DNA of 64,000 nt from Ochromonas danica (GCA_015146655.1 VKHL01000024.1:62001-126000); one strand, 5' to 3'; counted from the first letter of the stretch, positions 42,959 through 54,666 are shown. Made by a program: numbers and translations. The notes: generated from the letters alone by a model not told the origin.

Positions 42959-45617
42959 TCAAGACATGGTGAAGCTCTGGAATGCACACCAGGGCAACAG
43001 AAGAAGGTCCCGCTGGCGGCAAGCCGTCTTGGTCACATTGCTTAGACAAGTATGCGTGCCGCCACTAATTGCGCCAGTTGCCATTCTCCATGCGCAATGC
43101 TTTGATATATAAGCGCGTTGGTTGATACGGCTTTCTTCTGTGCTAAAAGCGTTCAGTCTGAGCATCCACAAATCATTGAGATATCCACCATTAGAGCCAT
43201 CTTGAGCAGCACCAGGTGCTCCGTCAAAGCCACCAAAGATTAAGATGCTGTCGGCCAATGCACCTTGGTAGTTAACGTGATATGATCGCTTTGATTGATT
43301 GTAAAGAAGGCGTTCAGAAAGAGAAGTCTGCCACTCCACTGCTTGCGCTGGTAAAAAGACCATGCTAGTCAGGTAGCGGCTGGAAGGACCATTTCTTCCG
43401 TTAAGATTATCAATCTCTGATTCTATCTCAACCGCTTGCCAGCGACTTGTAACTGGGTCCATCTTCAGAACAGAATTAGAGTAAACACTATTCCCAAGAG
43501 TTAGACTTGGAAACCTCGTTAAGCCACCAAATTCGATCAATCCCCATGTTGTTAGCACAGACGAAGAATCAACGAAGGTATACGGAGTCAATGGCAGTTG
43601 AAAGCCCACTGGTTGCAATTGTACCCATTTCAAATCATATAAATCAAAACGATACAAGTCGTCTAGAGGAGCATCATACTTGTCTCGGCCACCATATACA
43701 AACATAGAAGATTGATAAGCTACCACTTGACTGGCATACCGAGGAGAAGGCTTATCTCCGATTGCAAGAGAGGATAAGTTTGTCCACGTATAGGTGGGGA
43801 AACATGGTGCAGCGAGAAAATGAAGTTCCCATGAGATGAGATACCCACCCAGCTTATCTGCCTTCATGTCTTCTACAACCAACGTCCACTTTGACAGCAT
43901 GGTATTGTCTATGAATTCGCCCAATTTACCCGCAGGCTTAAACATTCCATTGAAATGGTCATGGCAGCATTCCGAAGGGTCATCAGAGTAACCATCGTTG
44001 AATAAGAAAGTGTGGTTTCCACCAATGCAGAAAGTCGAATTAGAGGATATATTCGTCAATAGCAACACCTCCATCCCAGTATCAATAGAAAAGAAATTCG
44101 GTGAGCTAGTCATTGGCCCTGGTCCCAACAAGGAAATCCGTAATTGAGAGATACAAGGATGGTTGAGTTGAACTTTAACACTCATATTCTTAATACAATA
44201 GCCTTCTCGAGGAGTCACATAAGCATAGCTCGAAGCAGATGAAAGGTTGGTATTGATAACAGCTTTTAGAGGAGTATCTTGTTGAATAGTTGTTACTGGT
44301 TGCTTCCAAGAGAAAGAGTAAGCCTCTGGATGTTGTAAGTTCAATCTCCACAAATCACCATGTGTCAGGTCTGTAGAATTCGTCATAATAGGAAATCCTT
44401 GACTATTAAGGCTGTGTAGACGGGATTTCCCACCAAAAATGAATAAGTCTTCGTCTATATTGACTGCTGCGTGCTGTTCCCTAGCTGGAGGAGGAGCAGT
44501 TGTCTGGTATTTAGAGGTATTCAAGAACTTCCATTGGTACGTCTCCAAGTTGAACAACCATAGTTCATTCACCTAAACAACATGTCAGCAGTTGGTTCAG
44601 TTTAGCTCATCATCATCATCATCATCAGGATAAAATCAAAGCAAGCAACCCAACCTCAGCTTGTTTGGTCACACAGGAATAGATATCAAATCCAGAATTA
44701 TACAATCCAAGATTTGTCGTATCTTTCAACACAGAAGCACAAGAATACCCTGAGAGACACAAGCAGATCCATTGATGATTAACCCACCACACATAGAAGC
44801 GAAAGAGGGACAGTAGTTTGTTGTTACCATTCGTTCTTCCACCAAAGAGATAAACTGCTCCTTCTATCAAAGTGAGTGATCCGCCACGGCGTCCACTAGG
44901 ATAAGGCTGTGCTTCTGAAGTTGGTGGGTCAGAGTACCACAAGGAAGTACTAGTGAGGATATTGGTGTCATTCGAAGGTGAACTATGAGCTCGTTGGCCA
45001 TATATTTCAACCCCTTCTGTCAAGTGAGGTCTTGTCAATACAGGATCAGAGAATCCTCGATGATAGGTTGCTTCAGAGGATCTACTAGGAAGGATATATT
45101 CCCAATAGTTCTTTGGAGTTGGTAATGTAGTGAATATCAAGGCATTGGATGGTATGCCATTGCCTTGATGGAAGACAGGAATGACTCTCAGGCGATAGCT
45201 TTGATCCGGCGAGAGAGCCGTTAGACTATTCTCTACCTGAAAAAGATCTTCAGCAGGTAAGGCTATGACTGAATTCAGTTCTACTTCATCTATAAACTGA
45301 AAATCATGACTGATTTCCCCAACAGCGACTTCAACTTCAAACTTCAAGGGATAGCCAAAGGATGTTGAAGTTCCATTAAACTTCCATGCTATCTTAGCTG
45401 AGGTATCACGAACACTCACTAGATTGGGGAGAAGTACAAGAGAGAAATTGGTGTAGTCATCTGTGAGATCTGGAGGGACTAAAGTTGTAAAATTAGGAGC
45501 CATGACCACCTCTGGATCAATCACTTCAGTTGCAGCAGAGTAGACACTGTACAATAGGAAACATATTATAGGATAAAGTAGAGAGGAGAGTGACGTCATA
45601 GTCTCACTTGTTTTCAA
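42959..45617 (-). CDS. Secreted kelch-repeat protein with fibronectin-like and P-domain-like modules
   Basis: There are two exons: 45617-44655 and 44572-42959, with an 82-nt intron containing (CAT)n; 858 residues. A signal peptide starts the protein (S-L-L-Y-P-I-I-C-F-L-L-Y). Residues about 40-160 look like a fibronectin type III module. Kelch blades follow (Y-L-F-G-G-R, F-I-F-G-G-K, F-V-Y-G-G-R, I-L-I-F-G-G-F). Between blades lies a segment resembling the P/homo-B domain of proprotein convertases (L-S-K-W-T-L-V-V-E-D and L-I-S-W-E-L-H-F). The C-terminus is Cys-containing (H-C-A-W-R-M) and may be a PSI-like module. No membrane helix is visible at the C-terminus. A cell-surface or extracellular adhesion or receptor-like role is inferred. 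There are many N-glycosylation sequons. The domain mix recalls attractin loosely, but I cannot assign a family. Confidence 0.75.
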
Positions 45618-45800
45618 GTGCTTTTCATGTCATTCATGGAAAGACAAAACGCTTGCCAACCCCAGATCCTCAGATCTCCAAAGGCTCAGATACCCAAATC
45701 CTCAGATACCCAAATCCTCAGATTACTACAGCACAAAGGTTGGTTGGCCACTCTCTGCGAAGAATTTTGATCCTTGTCAAGGATTGATTTGAATGCTTCC
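45618..45800. promoter_or_regulatory. 183-nt divergent promoter with 16-nt tandem repeat
   Basis: The kelch gene and the small membrane-protein gene face away from each other only 183 nt apart. Within it, the unit CTCAGATACCCAAATC occurs at 45685-45700 and 45701-45716, followed by a half unit to 45724. A tandem motif in such a short shared promoter could be a binding-site array; this is inference from position only. Confidence 0.45.
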
Positions 45801-46169
45801 ATGATTGATCATAATGTGATCATAGCCATTGTCGCTATTGAGTTAGCATTTGCATTCTCTGTTGGTATTGTCTGTATCTTATTTTCTTTCAATCTATTGC
45901 GTGCTATCAAAGAAAGTCCCGATGAAGACAATCTCACGCTCACACATGGTAACTTTCCTCCTTCTCGAGGATTACTCAGAGGGAATAGCTTTGCTGTGAA
46001 TAACACCACTACTGAGGAGATTATTCCGTTCACAACAGACCATGGAAGGCAGATGTCAAAGGAGTCAGAATTGGATGAGGAGATTGTGATCGACCCGCAG
46101 GTCTACGCACAGTCCACTACTTCACTTGGACTCGTTCAAAGTTTTGCCAGTTACTTACGTCTTTGGTAG
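45801..46169 (+). CDS. Small single-pass membrane protein, 122 residues
   Basis: The start is the ATG at 45801; the frame is open slightly further upstream but without an earlier ATG. A short extracellular or lumenal N-terminus precedes one strong membrane helix (I-I-A-I-V-A-I-E-L-A-F-A-F-S-V-G-I-V-C-I-L-F). A cytosolic tail of about 90 residues follows, rich in Glu, Thr and Ser, with no recognised motif. It shares a divergent promoter with the secreted kelch protein, so co-expression is possible. Its small size leaves some doubt, but the membrane helix and clean frame argue for a gene. Confidence 0.55.
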   Translation: MIDHNVIIAIVAIELAFAFSVGIVCILFSFNLLRAIKESPDEDNLTLTHGNFPPSRGLLRGNSFAVNNTTTEEIIPFTTDHGRQMSKESELDEEIVIDPQVYAQSTTSLGLVQSFASYLRLW

Positions 46170-46252
46170 TGATATCTCTGAGGCATGGTGACAGTTAATG
46201 TCATGGGGTAGTCAGATTGGGTTGATTGTTTCTCAATGTTACACGGTATAAG

Positions 46253-48085
46253 TTAAGATTGTGCGAATCCTTTAATAACTTCTTCGGCATCATCAACCGT
46301 GAGATCATATGCAAAACTGCTATGTAAGCCTAATGGGAAGCTTACTCGAGGAATAGGGACACGATGGATGGGTCCCTTTGAGATGTCCTTGGCATCAAAG
46401 ATGACTAAACTAGTCTCTGTGCGATCACTGCTACCATCAAACAGCAGAGAGACCAAGTAACCATCATCTTCTTCAGTATTCGCATCCTCTTCAGACTCAT
46501 CCTCATTGCTTCTTCTACGCTTGACAAAGAGAGGCTCGCCGAGGAATTCATGTTTGGCAGGGCGGTAGACCATCTCTCTCACACCTGATCGCCCTTCCTC
46601 CAGAGCTTCAAAATCGATTTTGACAAATGCTTGAAATGGTGAACTCACTTGCTCTGAGCTACCCGTCATAGCATAGCAATATCGATGCTTCTTACCCATA
46701 TAGTCTGGGTTGATTGTAGAGAAATCCAGAGCTTTCCTGGAAAGTGTTTGATGACTGGTTTGCCACTTGCCGTCCTCGCCCTTCTTGAGGGAATAGCGAG
46801 TGAGCAAAGGATAGGGAATATTAGCAGCATAGTCCATATCCCACCAAGACTCTTGAGGAGTTGAAACACCAACTTGTAGATTGTCACAACGAAAAGAGTC
46901 AAAAACAATTTCCTTGCCATCCCCTTTAGGCTCGTATCCATTGACAAAATGGAAGACGAAATGAGGGTCTAAATCAACGACTTCGACCTCATCTCTCAAA
47001 TTCCTAAAACCACTCATAGTAATGAAGAGAGATGACTAACAAATCTTACAAACCTTGGGTATATCTCTTACCTTGGGATGAGATAGAGCTTGGCCGGTCG
47101 GTCAGCATGGAAAGACATACTTTCCGCTGGTGCTTTCAAACCTAATACTATAGGCCAGACATTTAACTCCACAGGAGCTTGTAATAATAAATAATAGTTC
47201 TTAGTGATCACAAAATCATGAAAGAATCCAAAACCAGGAAGAATCACTTCTCTTTGTTGGACAGTTTGAAAAAGATCATCAAATTCATAAAATGTCACAG
47301 TACAACTAGTTAACTCTTGCTTCGTTGACATACCAACTAGATGATGACGATGTGCACAAATCTTAGGATGAGCTGTAAATGTATGTAATGGATGAGATAA
47401 CAATCCTCCTAAAGTACTTTCTTTCTCTTCCATAACTGATAATGTGTTAACATCTAATTCATATGGTTTTCCTGCTTCATATAAGGCTAATAACTTCTTA
47501 CCCCAATAGATGACATTCGTATTAGCTACATTCTTAATCTTTGTATCCAAAAAGTTCGTCCAGATACCACCTGGTTTGAGTGATCGAAAAGCGCCGCGAA
47601 AACAGACGCGTTGGGCGGATTTTTCTTGTAAATAGCCTTCTGTATGAACAAAGCGATTACGTAAGAAGGCTTCACCATCTTTGAAGGTTATAGCAATCAC
47701 CATTCCATCACCATCAAAGGGATGAAGTAGTTTATCTTGACCAATGTCAAATTTCGATGGTCCATTTCTGATTGAAATTGGTTGATACGTAGGTTAGACG
47801 AGGGAGAAGTGGGTGGATATACTTGAAGATTACCTACCTATAATAGGTACCATGGATATCAGTGGGTAGGTCAGTAGCGATGACTTGAGCAACTTCTTTC
47901 GTACAAGTGCGATACCCACGCTGCCAGGCTGTCTTATCATAAGTCAGTGGAGAAGAAGAAGGATGAGATTTCAAAGTGAATGATCTGGATAGTAAGAAGG
48001 TTCTTGATCGAAAAGAGACTACAATCAAGCTGATAATATCGACTAATAGGAAGCACCATAGAGAGAAGAGGTGATAGCGGGTCAT
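46253..48085 (-). CDS. Carotenoid cleavage oxygenase (CCD/RPE65 family)
   Basis: There are three exons: 48085-47838, 47767-47072 and 47012-46253; 567 residues. An alternative acceptor nine bases further (exon from 47003) also keeps frame and would give 564. Family members are Fe(II) enzymes that cut carotenoid or apocarotenoid double bonds with O2, using four His ligands. Conserved blocks: D-I-H-G-T-Y-Y-R-N-G-P at the first splice junction, H-P-F-D-G-D-G-M, A-H-P-K, F-F-H-D-F-V-I-T, F-H-F-V-N-G-Y-E, and a C-terminal L-G-L-H-S-S-F. The N-terminus has a strong hydrophobic helix (residues 5-27) with no clear plastid motif, so ER or plastid entry are both possible. Substrate specificity cannot be read. 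The gene body has normal length for the family. Confidence 0.92.
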
Positions 48086-48750
48086 TTGTCACATCAGCAT
48101 CATAGCATCAGCATTGCTTCGCTTCATATCATTTCACCTCAACTACTACTACCATGCGCGGTAAACTCCCTCAGACAGAGGAGAGAGTGAGAGAGTGTGG
48201 GTGAGTTATTAACATTATCGTCATTGAGCATAGATCACAAAATATATATTAAACTATTCGGCATAGATAAAGATAGTGAGGGAAGATGACATTTCTAGTT
48301 TTCTAATATTTTCTTATTATTGGTAAAAAGTAATTTTCTGATGCTTGAATTCATTTAATTTTTGCCCCGTTAAAATGTGGAAATCTATTAAGTCTAGTAA
48401 TATTTCTTCCGGTTAGAAAACTGTAATGAGCTTATCGGACCTATGGAAATTTCATCTCATATTTCTAAATTCAGCTCATCGAGATTGTAAGCAATAGTAT
48501 GAGATCATAAGTATTATATTTATCTTATATTTCATTTTGTATATATAACTTTAATTAAATAATACTACTAATACTACTATTAAGGTAGTAGTATGTAACC
48601 CCACACACCTCCACCGTCCCGGTGCAATTGCAAACTATGAAGTCAGAAGTTCCCATCGAAAAGTCATGTTTCTGGAGAAAAATGTTATACTGTGGAGCAT
48701 CTCTACATTCATCTGCTGCTGTTTGTTGTCAAAACCAAATCATTCCCCAA
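48086..48750. other. AT-rich divergent spacer
   Basis: About 665 nt between the oxygenase and dehydratase starts. It is AT-rich (for example ATATATATTAAAC near 48241 and ATACTACTAATACTACTATTAAG near 48563). No gene is supported; it should contain both promoters. Confidence 0.5.
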
Positions 48751-48809
48751 TAACAACAATAACAACAATAACAATAACAATAACAATAACAATAACAATA
48801 ACAATAACA
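48751..48809. repeat. (AACAAT)n microsatellite abutting a start codon
   Basis: A hexamer AACAAT/AATAAC run ends exactly at the A of the dehydratase ATG (48810). Read in frame upstream it would code Thr-Ile repeats; I regard it as 5' untranslated sequence because the residues after the ATG form a clean signal peptide. Confidence 0.9.
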
Positions 48810-50731
48810 ATGATCATCCCAGCTGTGATCCTTGTCTTTGTCACTCTCTTTCAGACATCTTCTGCTTTCAATCTACCTCTTCATCATAGGTCTTTGAAAG
48901 CACGTTTTACCTCATCTAATGTTCTTCAAATGAATAATAATGGAGAGGACTCTTCCACCCCGAAAGTGCTCAACAAGTTCTCACGAACCATTACTATCCC
49001 GCCCAATCAAGGTGCTTCCCAGGCTATGCTGTATGCTACAGGACTTACTCCTGATACCATGAAGTTACCCCAGGTATTTTATTCATTTGCTTTTTGTTTC
49101 TCCTCCCCAAAACTTGTTGACAGACAAGGGCTCGACTGGGCTGTTTTGTGTGTGAACAATAATAGGTGGGTATCTGCTCGGTCTGGTTTGAAGGTAATCC
49201 ATGTAATATGCACCTCTTAGATCTTTCATCTTCTGTCAAAGAAGGTGTAAAAGGTGCTGGTTTAGTAGGTTATCGTTTTAACACAATTGGTGTTAGTGAT
49301 GGTATTAGTATGGGTACAGATGGTATGTCATACTCTTTACAATCACGTGATATCATAGCTGATTCTATTGAGACTACCATGGGTGGTCAATGGTATGATG
49401 GTTTAATCGCAATTCCTGGATGTGATAAGAATATGCCTGGTTGCCTTATTGCCATGGGTCGTCTGAATCGCCCTGCATTAATGGTTTATGGTGGAACTAT
49501 TCGTGCTGGATGTTCCAAGTCATTTAAACAGTTAGACATTGTCTCTGCTTTCCAATCTTATGGTGAGAAGTTATACAATCGTATTTCAGAAGATCAACGT
49601 GTGGAAATTGTACAAAATGCATGTCCTGGTGCTGGTGCATGTGGTGGAATGTACACTGCTAATACCATGGCAACAGCCATTGAAGCCTTAGGTATGGCAC
49701 TTCCTCATTCTTCTTCTACACCAGCTGAAGATGTTAAGAAGAAAGAAGAATGTGTTCGTGCTGGACAAGCCATTCATAATCTCTTAGAAAAGGATATTAA
49801 ACCACGTGATATCATGACGAAGAAAGCTTTTGAAAATGCTATTACTGTTGTTATGGCATTAGGTGGATCAACTAATGCAGTCTTACATCTCATTGCTATG
49901 GCTCGCTCTGTTAATGTAGATCTCACTTTAGACGATTTCCAACGCATCTCTGATACCACTCCTTTACTAGCTGACTTCAAACCTTCTGGTAAATATGTCA
50001 TGGAAGATCTTCAAAAGTATGGTGGTACCCCTGCTGTCTTACGTTATCTCTATGATCAAGGTAGAATCCATGGTGATTGTCTGACTGTCACAGGCAAGAC
50101 TATGGCAGAGAATCTTAAAGATGTCCAGCCTATTCCGCTGGATAATCCTATTGTTCATCCATTAGACAAGCCTTTGAAAAAGAGTGCTCATTTACAGATT
50201 CTTTATGGTAACATTGCACCTGAAGGTTCAGTGGCTAAGATTACTGGAAAGGAAGGTTTGGTGTTTCGTGGTGTTGCCAAGGTTTATGATAGTGAGGAGC
50301 TCATGATGAAAGGACTGGAAAACAAGGAGATTCAACCAGGAATGGTTGTTGTCATTCGCTATGAAGGTCCTAAAGGAGGCCCTGGTATGCCAGAGATGCT
50401 CACTCCAACAAGTGCTATCATGGGGGCTGGGCTGGGCAAAGATGTCGCGCTCATGACAGATGGTCGCTTTTCAGGAGGTTCTCATGGCTTTATTATTGGT
50501 CATGTGACTCCTGAAGCTCAAGTAGGAGGACCTATAGCACTTCTTCAGGATGGAGATATGGTGACCATTGATGCAGAGAAGCGTATCATTGATGCCGATG
50601 TGTCTGAAGAAGAATGGGCTCGACGAAAGGCTAATTGGGTTGCTCCACCTTACAAAGTCAATCGTGGTACTTTGTACAAGTATATCAAGAATGTTCAATC
50701 TGCATCCAAAGGCTGTGTCACGGATGAATAA
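48810..50731 (+). CDS. ilvD: Dihydroxy-acid dehydratase, probably plastid-targeted
   Basis: There are two exons: 48810-49073 and 49166-50731, with a 92-nt intron; 609 residues. The enzyme dehydrates dihydroxy-isovalerate and dihydroxy-methylvalerate in Val/Ile/Leu synthesis, using an Fe-S cluster. Cluster ligands are visible in [12 protein letters not shown] and [10 protein letters not shown]. The C-terminal G-R-F-S-G-G-S-H-G block is intact. Splicing restores [10 protein letters not shown]. The N-terminus reads [13 protein letters not shown] (signal peptide), then T-S-S-A-F-N-L-P and a basic Ser-rich stretch. This is the bipartite pattern with Phe at the cleavage site used for plastids of red-algal secondary origin. 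An in-frame ATG exists at 48666, but the intervening Thr-Ile repeat makes it unlikely. Confidence 0.94.
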
Positions 50732-50920
50732 GAGTCAACAGACTAGACTACATTACACTACACTAGCTGAATAGCTTCGTTAGCACAGAACTGTCAGAAC
50801 AGCAACTACTACTATCCTAACTAACTACCTAGCTAACTAACTAAACTAAGTCCCTTTGTTCTTCATATTAACTTAAGCTGTGCATAACATCATGATCTTT
50901 TGCATTTCTATATATATACA

Positions 50921-53388
50921 CTATATCTGATCTTTGCTTTGAGAAGATTGTGATGACGACTTCCAACGTCCATTCTTCTTATCGGCCTTACCACTTTTTT
51001 GTGAAATCTTTGCTCCAGTATACTTAGCTGTAGAATATTTGGCTTCATATGGCAATAGTGAAGGTCTGGTACTAACAATCATATCCTTCGGAGCTGTTAC
51101 ACGAACTTTGACAGTGCCAGGACCTGTCACAGCAATCCATCCCAAGCCAGGGAGAACAATGTCATAGTCAGACTTCTTCCATCCCAATCCAGTGACTTCA
51201 AAATCTTTTGCTTCAAATGGGCCGATCGCTTCAAGACGTTCCATATTCTCAGGTGGGAAAATGAGTTTACCAATATGAGTTTCAATGAACTTCTCGGCTT
51301 TGCTACTGTCTGTGAGATGGATTTTCACACTTGGAGAAGCAAAGATAGTGAAAAACATTGGTTTTCCCTGGTTTCAACAAAGCCAACAAATCAATAAGGA
51401 TAAGATGAAATCAAGTTATTATGATGCGAAAAGCATTGTATAGTAATTACCTCAAGCAGTTCAATCCGTGCCAAACCACCTAATAAGATACATTTATTCT
51501 CTTCCAGGCGTAATGTGACGGGCTTGACAGATTTACTGGGAATGACTTGTTTCAGTTCTTCTGTGGTTAACTTGGAAGTTAGATGACCGCGGCTAATAAG
51601 ACCCGGGGTATCAACAACAGTGATACCATTGGGAAGCTTAATCTTCAAGAAATCCAATGTGGTACCAGGAAGGTTAGATACGGTCACCAAAGGATTGGTT
51701 GACTTCTTTGAGCCATTGTCTTTACCCCTGGGTGGCTCAAGTAAACGATTGATAAATGATGATTTCCCTGCATTTGCAGCTCCTAGAACATGAATCGTAT
51801 TACCATTCCCTCGTGCTGTCTTCATGAGTAAAGACATAAGTTTATCCAAGCCATAGCCACCTTGACAACTGATCAAGACAATATTACTGCGAGAAAGTAT
51901 ACCTTTACCTTCTTGAATCTTTGCTGCATAAGGATGCTTAGCTTCATAGTCACTAGGAGACCAAAATCTACATCTCTCTTTGACTTCATCATAGATCGCA
52001 TTGATAATACGACTCTCAGAGACATCACCAGGTAAAAGGTCTGCCTTATTAGCAGCAATAATAACTGGATTATCCCCAGCAATTGTCTTTAGATTGTTCA
52101 AGACGGATCCTTCCAAATCAAAGATATCCACCACACTGAGTACAACCGTCTTCATATTCTTAATGGAACCTAACAATGCTTCAAATCTTTCAGGAGTAAG
52201 AAGATCATTTTCAGACCATCCAGGACGTAAAGCACTTTCCACTTTACCATATTGTTGTAAACGAAAGCACCGTTGGCAAATACAAATCTTCTCCTCCAAT
52301 CCTTCACCTGTGCTGATCGACGGTTCGATTTCTGTTTCTCCTTGTGGTTCATCATCAAGACCACCTTCTTTCACAGGTAAGGGAGATGATACTTGCTTTG
52401 GTTTAGCATCCTTCTTGGCACCTCCTCTGAGTTGACGACCAATTTGATGTACACCTTGAATGACTGCTTCAGGAACATTTGCATTACGAAGAAATTCCAC
52501 AGCAGCATCACTATCTAATTCCACATCAGCTAATTCCAAAATACGAATTGCTTCTTGCTTTTGACGAATTAATTCAGCACGTTCACGATGTTCTTGAAAC
52601 TTCTCCTTTGGTAGGTATCCAGGATTATTCTCTGTCTTTGTCTGGAAAGCTGCTCCACAACCCGAACAGATAAAAGGATTAATTTGTAAAAAGCCACGTA
52701 GATTTCGTAACATAACTTCTTCTTCATTAATTAAGGAAGACACTAATTTGCTTCGTTGAATACCTTTACTATTCATAGTGCTACGTGTCTTTGTTTTGAG
52801 TTGTTTACGATTACCCCCCTTCTTATCAACATCATCAGTGTCATCATCATACTCAGCGGATAGTAATTCCTGGTCAATGCCTAGCTTCTTATTCAAGAAG
52901 TTAGCATCTTCATCACTCAGTTGCATGGTCACCCACTCATTGGCTTCTTGAAGGCGATCGTCCATATCTTCTTCTTTCATCCCTTCAAGAAAAGGTAGAT
53001 GATCCACTTCATTGTCATCACCTCTGCTATTGCCACTGTTATTATTGCCTTTATTACCTTTTCCTCCACCCAAACGTACGGCAGTGAATCTACTGCCTTC
53101 CTTGGCAAGAATACGTTCAAGGTCTTCAAAGGATTCTTTATTTTTCTTAGCACTTAAAGGAAAGGAATGACGATAGCCTGAGGAGATGGACGCTATTGTC
53201 TTTCTGAGTAGTGGTGGTGGGGCGGTCTGCCAGCGTTGTTTGTTCAATCCAAAAATGGAACGAAGTCGAAACATCTCTGGTAGGGATTGATAGAAGCCAA
53301 CACCAAAGGTTGAAAATGTGAATAACAAGAGTAAGAATAGGAACCTCTTGATAATGGAGGAGGAAAGAGAAAATGTTTGATGCACCAT
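50921..53388 (-). CDS. YqeH/NOA1-type circularly permuted GTPase
   Basis: There are two exons: 53388-51451 and 51367-50921, with an 83-nt intron; 794 residues. The GTPase motifs occur in permuted order G4 (N-K-A-D, residue about 447), G5 (S-C-Q-G-G-Y-G), G1 (G-A-A-N-A-G-K-S-S), G2 (G-T-T) and G3 (D-T-P-G-L), the hallmark of YqeH, NOA1 and plant RIF1/BPG2. Upstream, C-S-G-C-G (residue about 244) and C-Q-R-C-F form the four-Cys zinc site of this family. Known members help assemble the small ribosomal subunit of bacteria, mitochondria or plastids. The N-terminus begins with a hydrophobic signal-like segment (residues 13-30) followed by a long basic, low-complexity stretch. Import into an organelle through the secretory route is possible. 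The C-terminal tail is Lys/Ser-rich. Confidence 0.92.
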
Positions 53389-53741
53389 TCGATTGCTCTC
53401 TGCCTAGACCACAGCAACTCCAGCAGCGGGTGGTGGTTCTGTTATAATTACCTTGCGAGGGAATTAACTAACCACTCATCCCAAGTACTGTATATTAGTA
53501 CAGTGTCAATAACCAGCAAGTAATAAATAATCTAATGAGTGTGTATAATAAAAATAAATGAGTAAAGTATTCTATAATGTGATCACAGAAGAATGTTTAG
53601 GTTAAATAAAGAAAATTAACGTTTTGTTTACCTTCTTCTCTCCCACTCTGTTATGATTGTCTTGCGAGGGATTTGTTTTCATCCCATGAAATGAACTTGT
53701 AGTTCCTAGAGAATAACCATCCACGTTCCAATAATTACCGG
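53389..53741. other. Divergent spacer between GTPase and hypothetical gene
   Basis: 353 nt, AT-rich in the middle (TAATAAATAATC). No gene or structured element is seen. Confidence 0.45.
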
Positions 53742-54352
53742 ATGAACGGGATCTTCAATCCTGTCATAAAAGGATCTTTAACTATCAAAAGAGACATTTT
53801 GTTACGACATGGACATCAACGTTTTGTTTATATGAAACTTACAGGCAAAGCAGAGAACTGCAACATGATCTTATTACACCAGTAAGACATCTGTAAGTGT
53901 ACACACACTGTTATTGTCAATAACCTTTTCTGTGGAATAGAGCATTGGAAGAGGTTGAGGTTCAATGTCTATTGGATTCAGTGAGTGGGTTTGTCATTGA
54001 TTTGACGGATCTGAATGTTGGCGAAATTGATTGTCGATTATGGAAGATCGTAATGAGCTTTCTCGTTGCCTCTACACGGACGCTTCCACAGACGGAGATG
54101 ATTGTGAGCGATACACTGAATTCGGTGAAAGCGATGGCAGTCAATATCCCTCAGCTTAGAGTGGTCTCCAAGGAAGACTCTGTACTGCACGAGCTACTTC
54201 CGCAGCGGGTTCGCCTATCCTCTTGCCAGCACGATAATATAAAAGATGAAGACGTCCAATTCATCGCACCTTTTGGGAATGCTTCTATCCAGACAGATTC
54301 AATTTGCCAAGACTGTGGCTTTGTGCTCTGCAGCACTCGCCGTGACTCATAA
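53742..54352 (+). CDS. Hypothetical two-exon protein, 183 residues
   Basis: Exon 1 is 53742-53881 and exon 2 is 53941-54352. A 59-nt intron with donor GTAAGA and acceptor GGAATAG joins them in frame. The first exon would end in a stop (TAA within the donor) if unspliced, so splicing is needed. The N-terminus reads as an ordinary soluble start (M-N-G-I-F-N-P-V). A hydrophobic stretch (I-V-M-S-F-L-V-A-S) is too short for a membrane helix. The C-terminus has four Cys, three of them spaced C-x2-C-x4-C (C-Q-D-C-G-F-V-L-C), possibly metal-binding. I recognise no family. Clean splice sites and a consistent frame support a real gene. Confidence 0.5.
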
Positions 54353-54666
54353 GATTCTTGATTCATTTATCAACCAAGATAAATGATCTTTCTCTCTTAT
54401 CTAACTAATCTTTCCCGAGAAGTCAGTTCTGAAATAGTGATAGCTGGTAGTATTTAAATAGTGATAAACAAGCAATCATCGTTGAATGATTACTGTTTCT
54501 CTTCTTTGGATTTAAACTATTTTCGGACAAAGCAAAACACTTTTGTCCAGCCTATTCGACTATATAACATAGAGACGGGTCTCAAATAGCAGAGATTGAT
54601 GGCTACAATTGATTGAGGTATAATGCATTGTACAAGCCACCATCCGATACGGGACGGACAAACAGC
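54353..54666. other. 3' spacer between converging genes
   Basis: 314 nt separating the stop codons of the hypothetical gene and calreticulin. Contains TAGTGATA direct repeats near 54438 and 54460. No gene. Confidence 0.45.
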
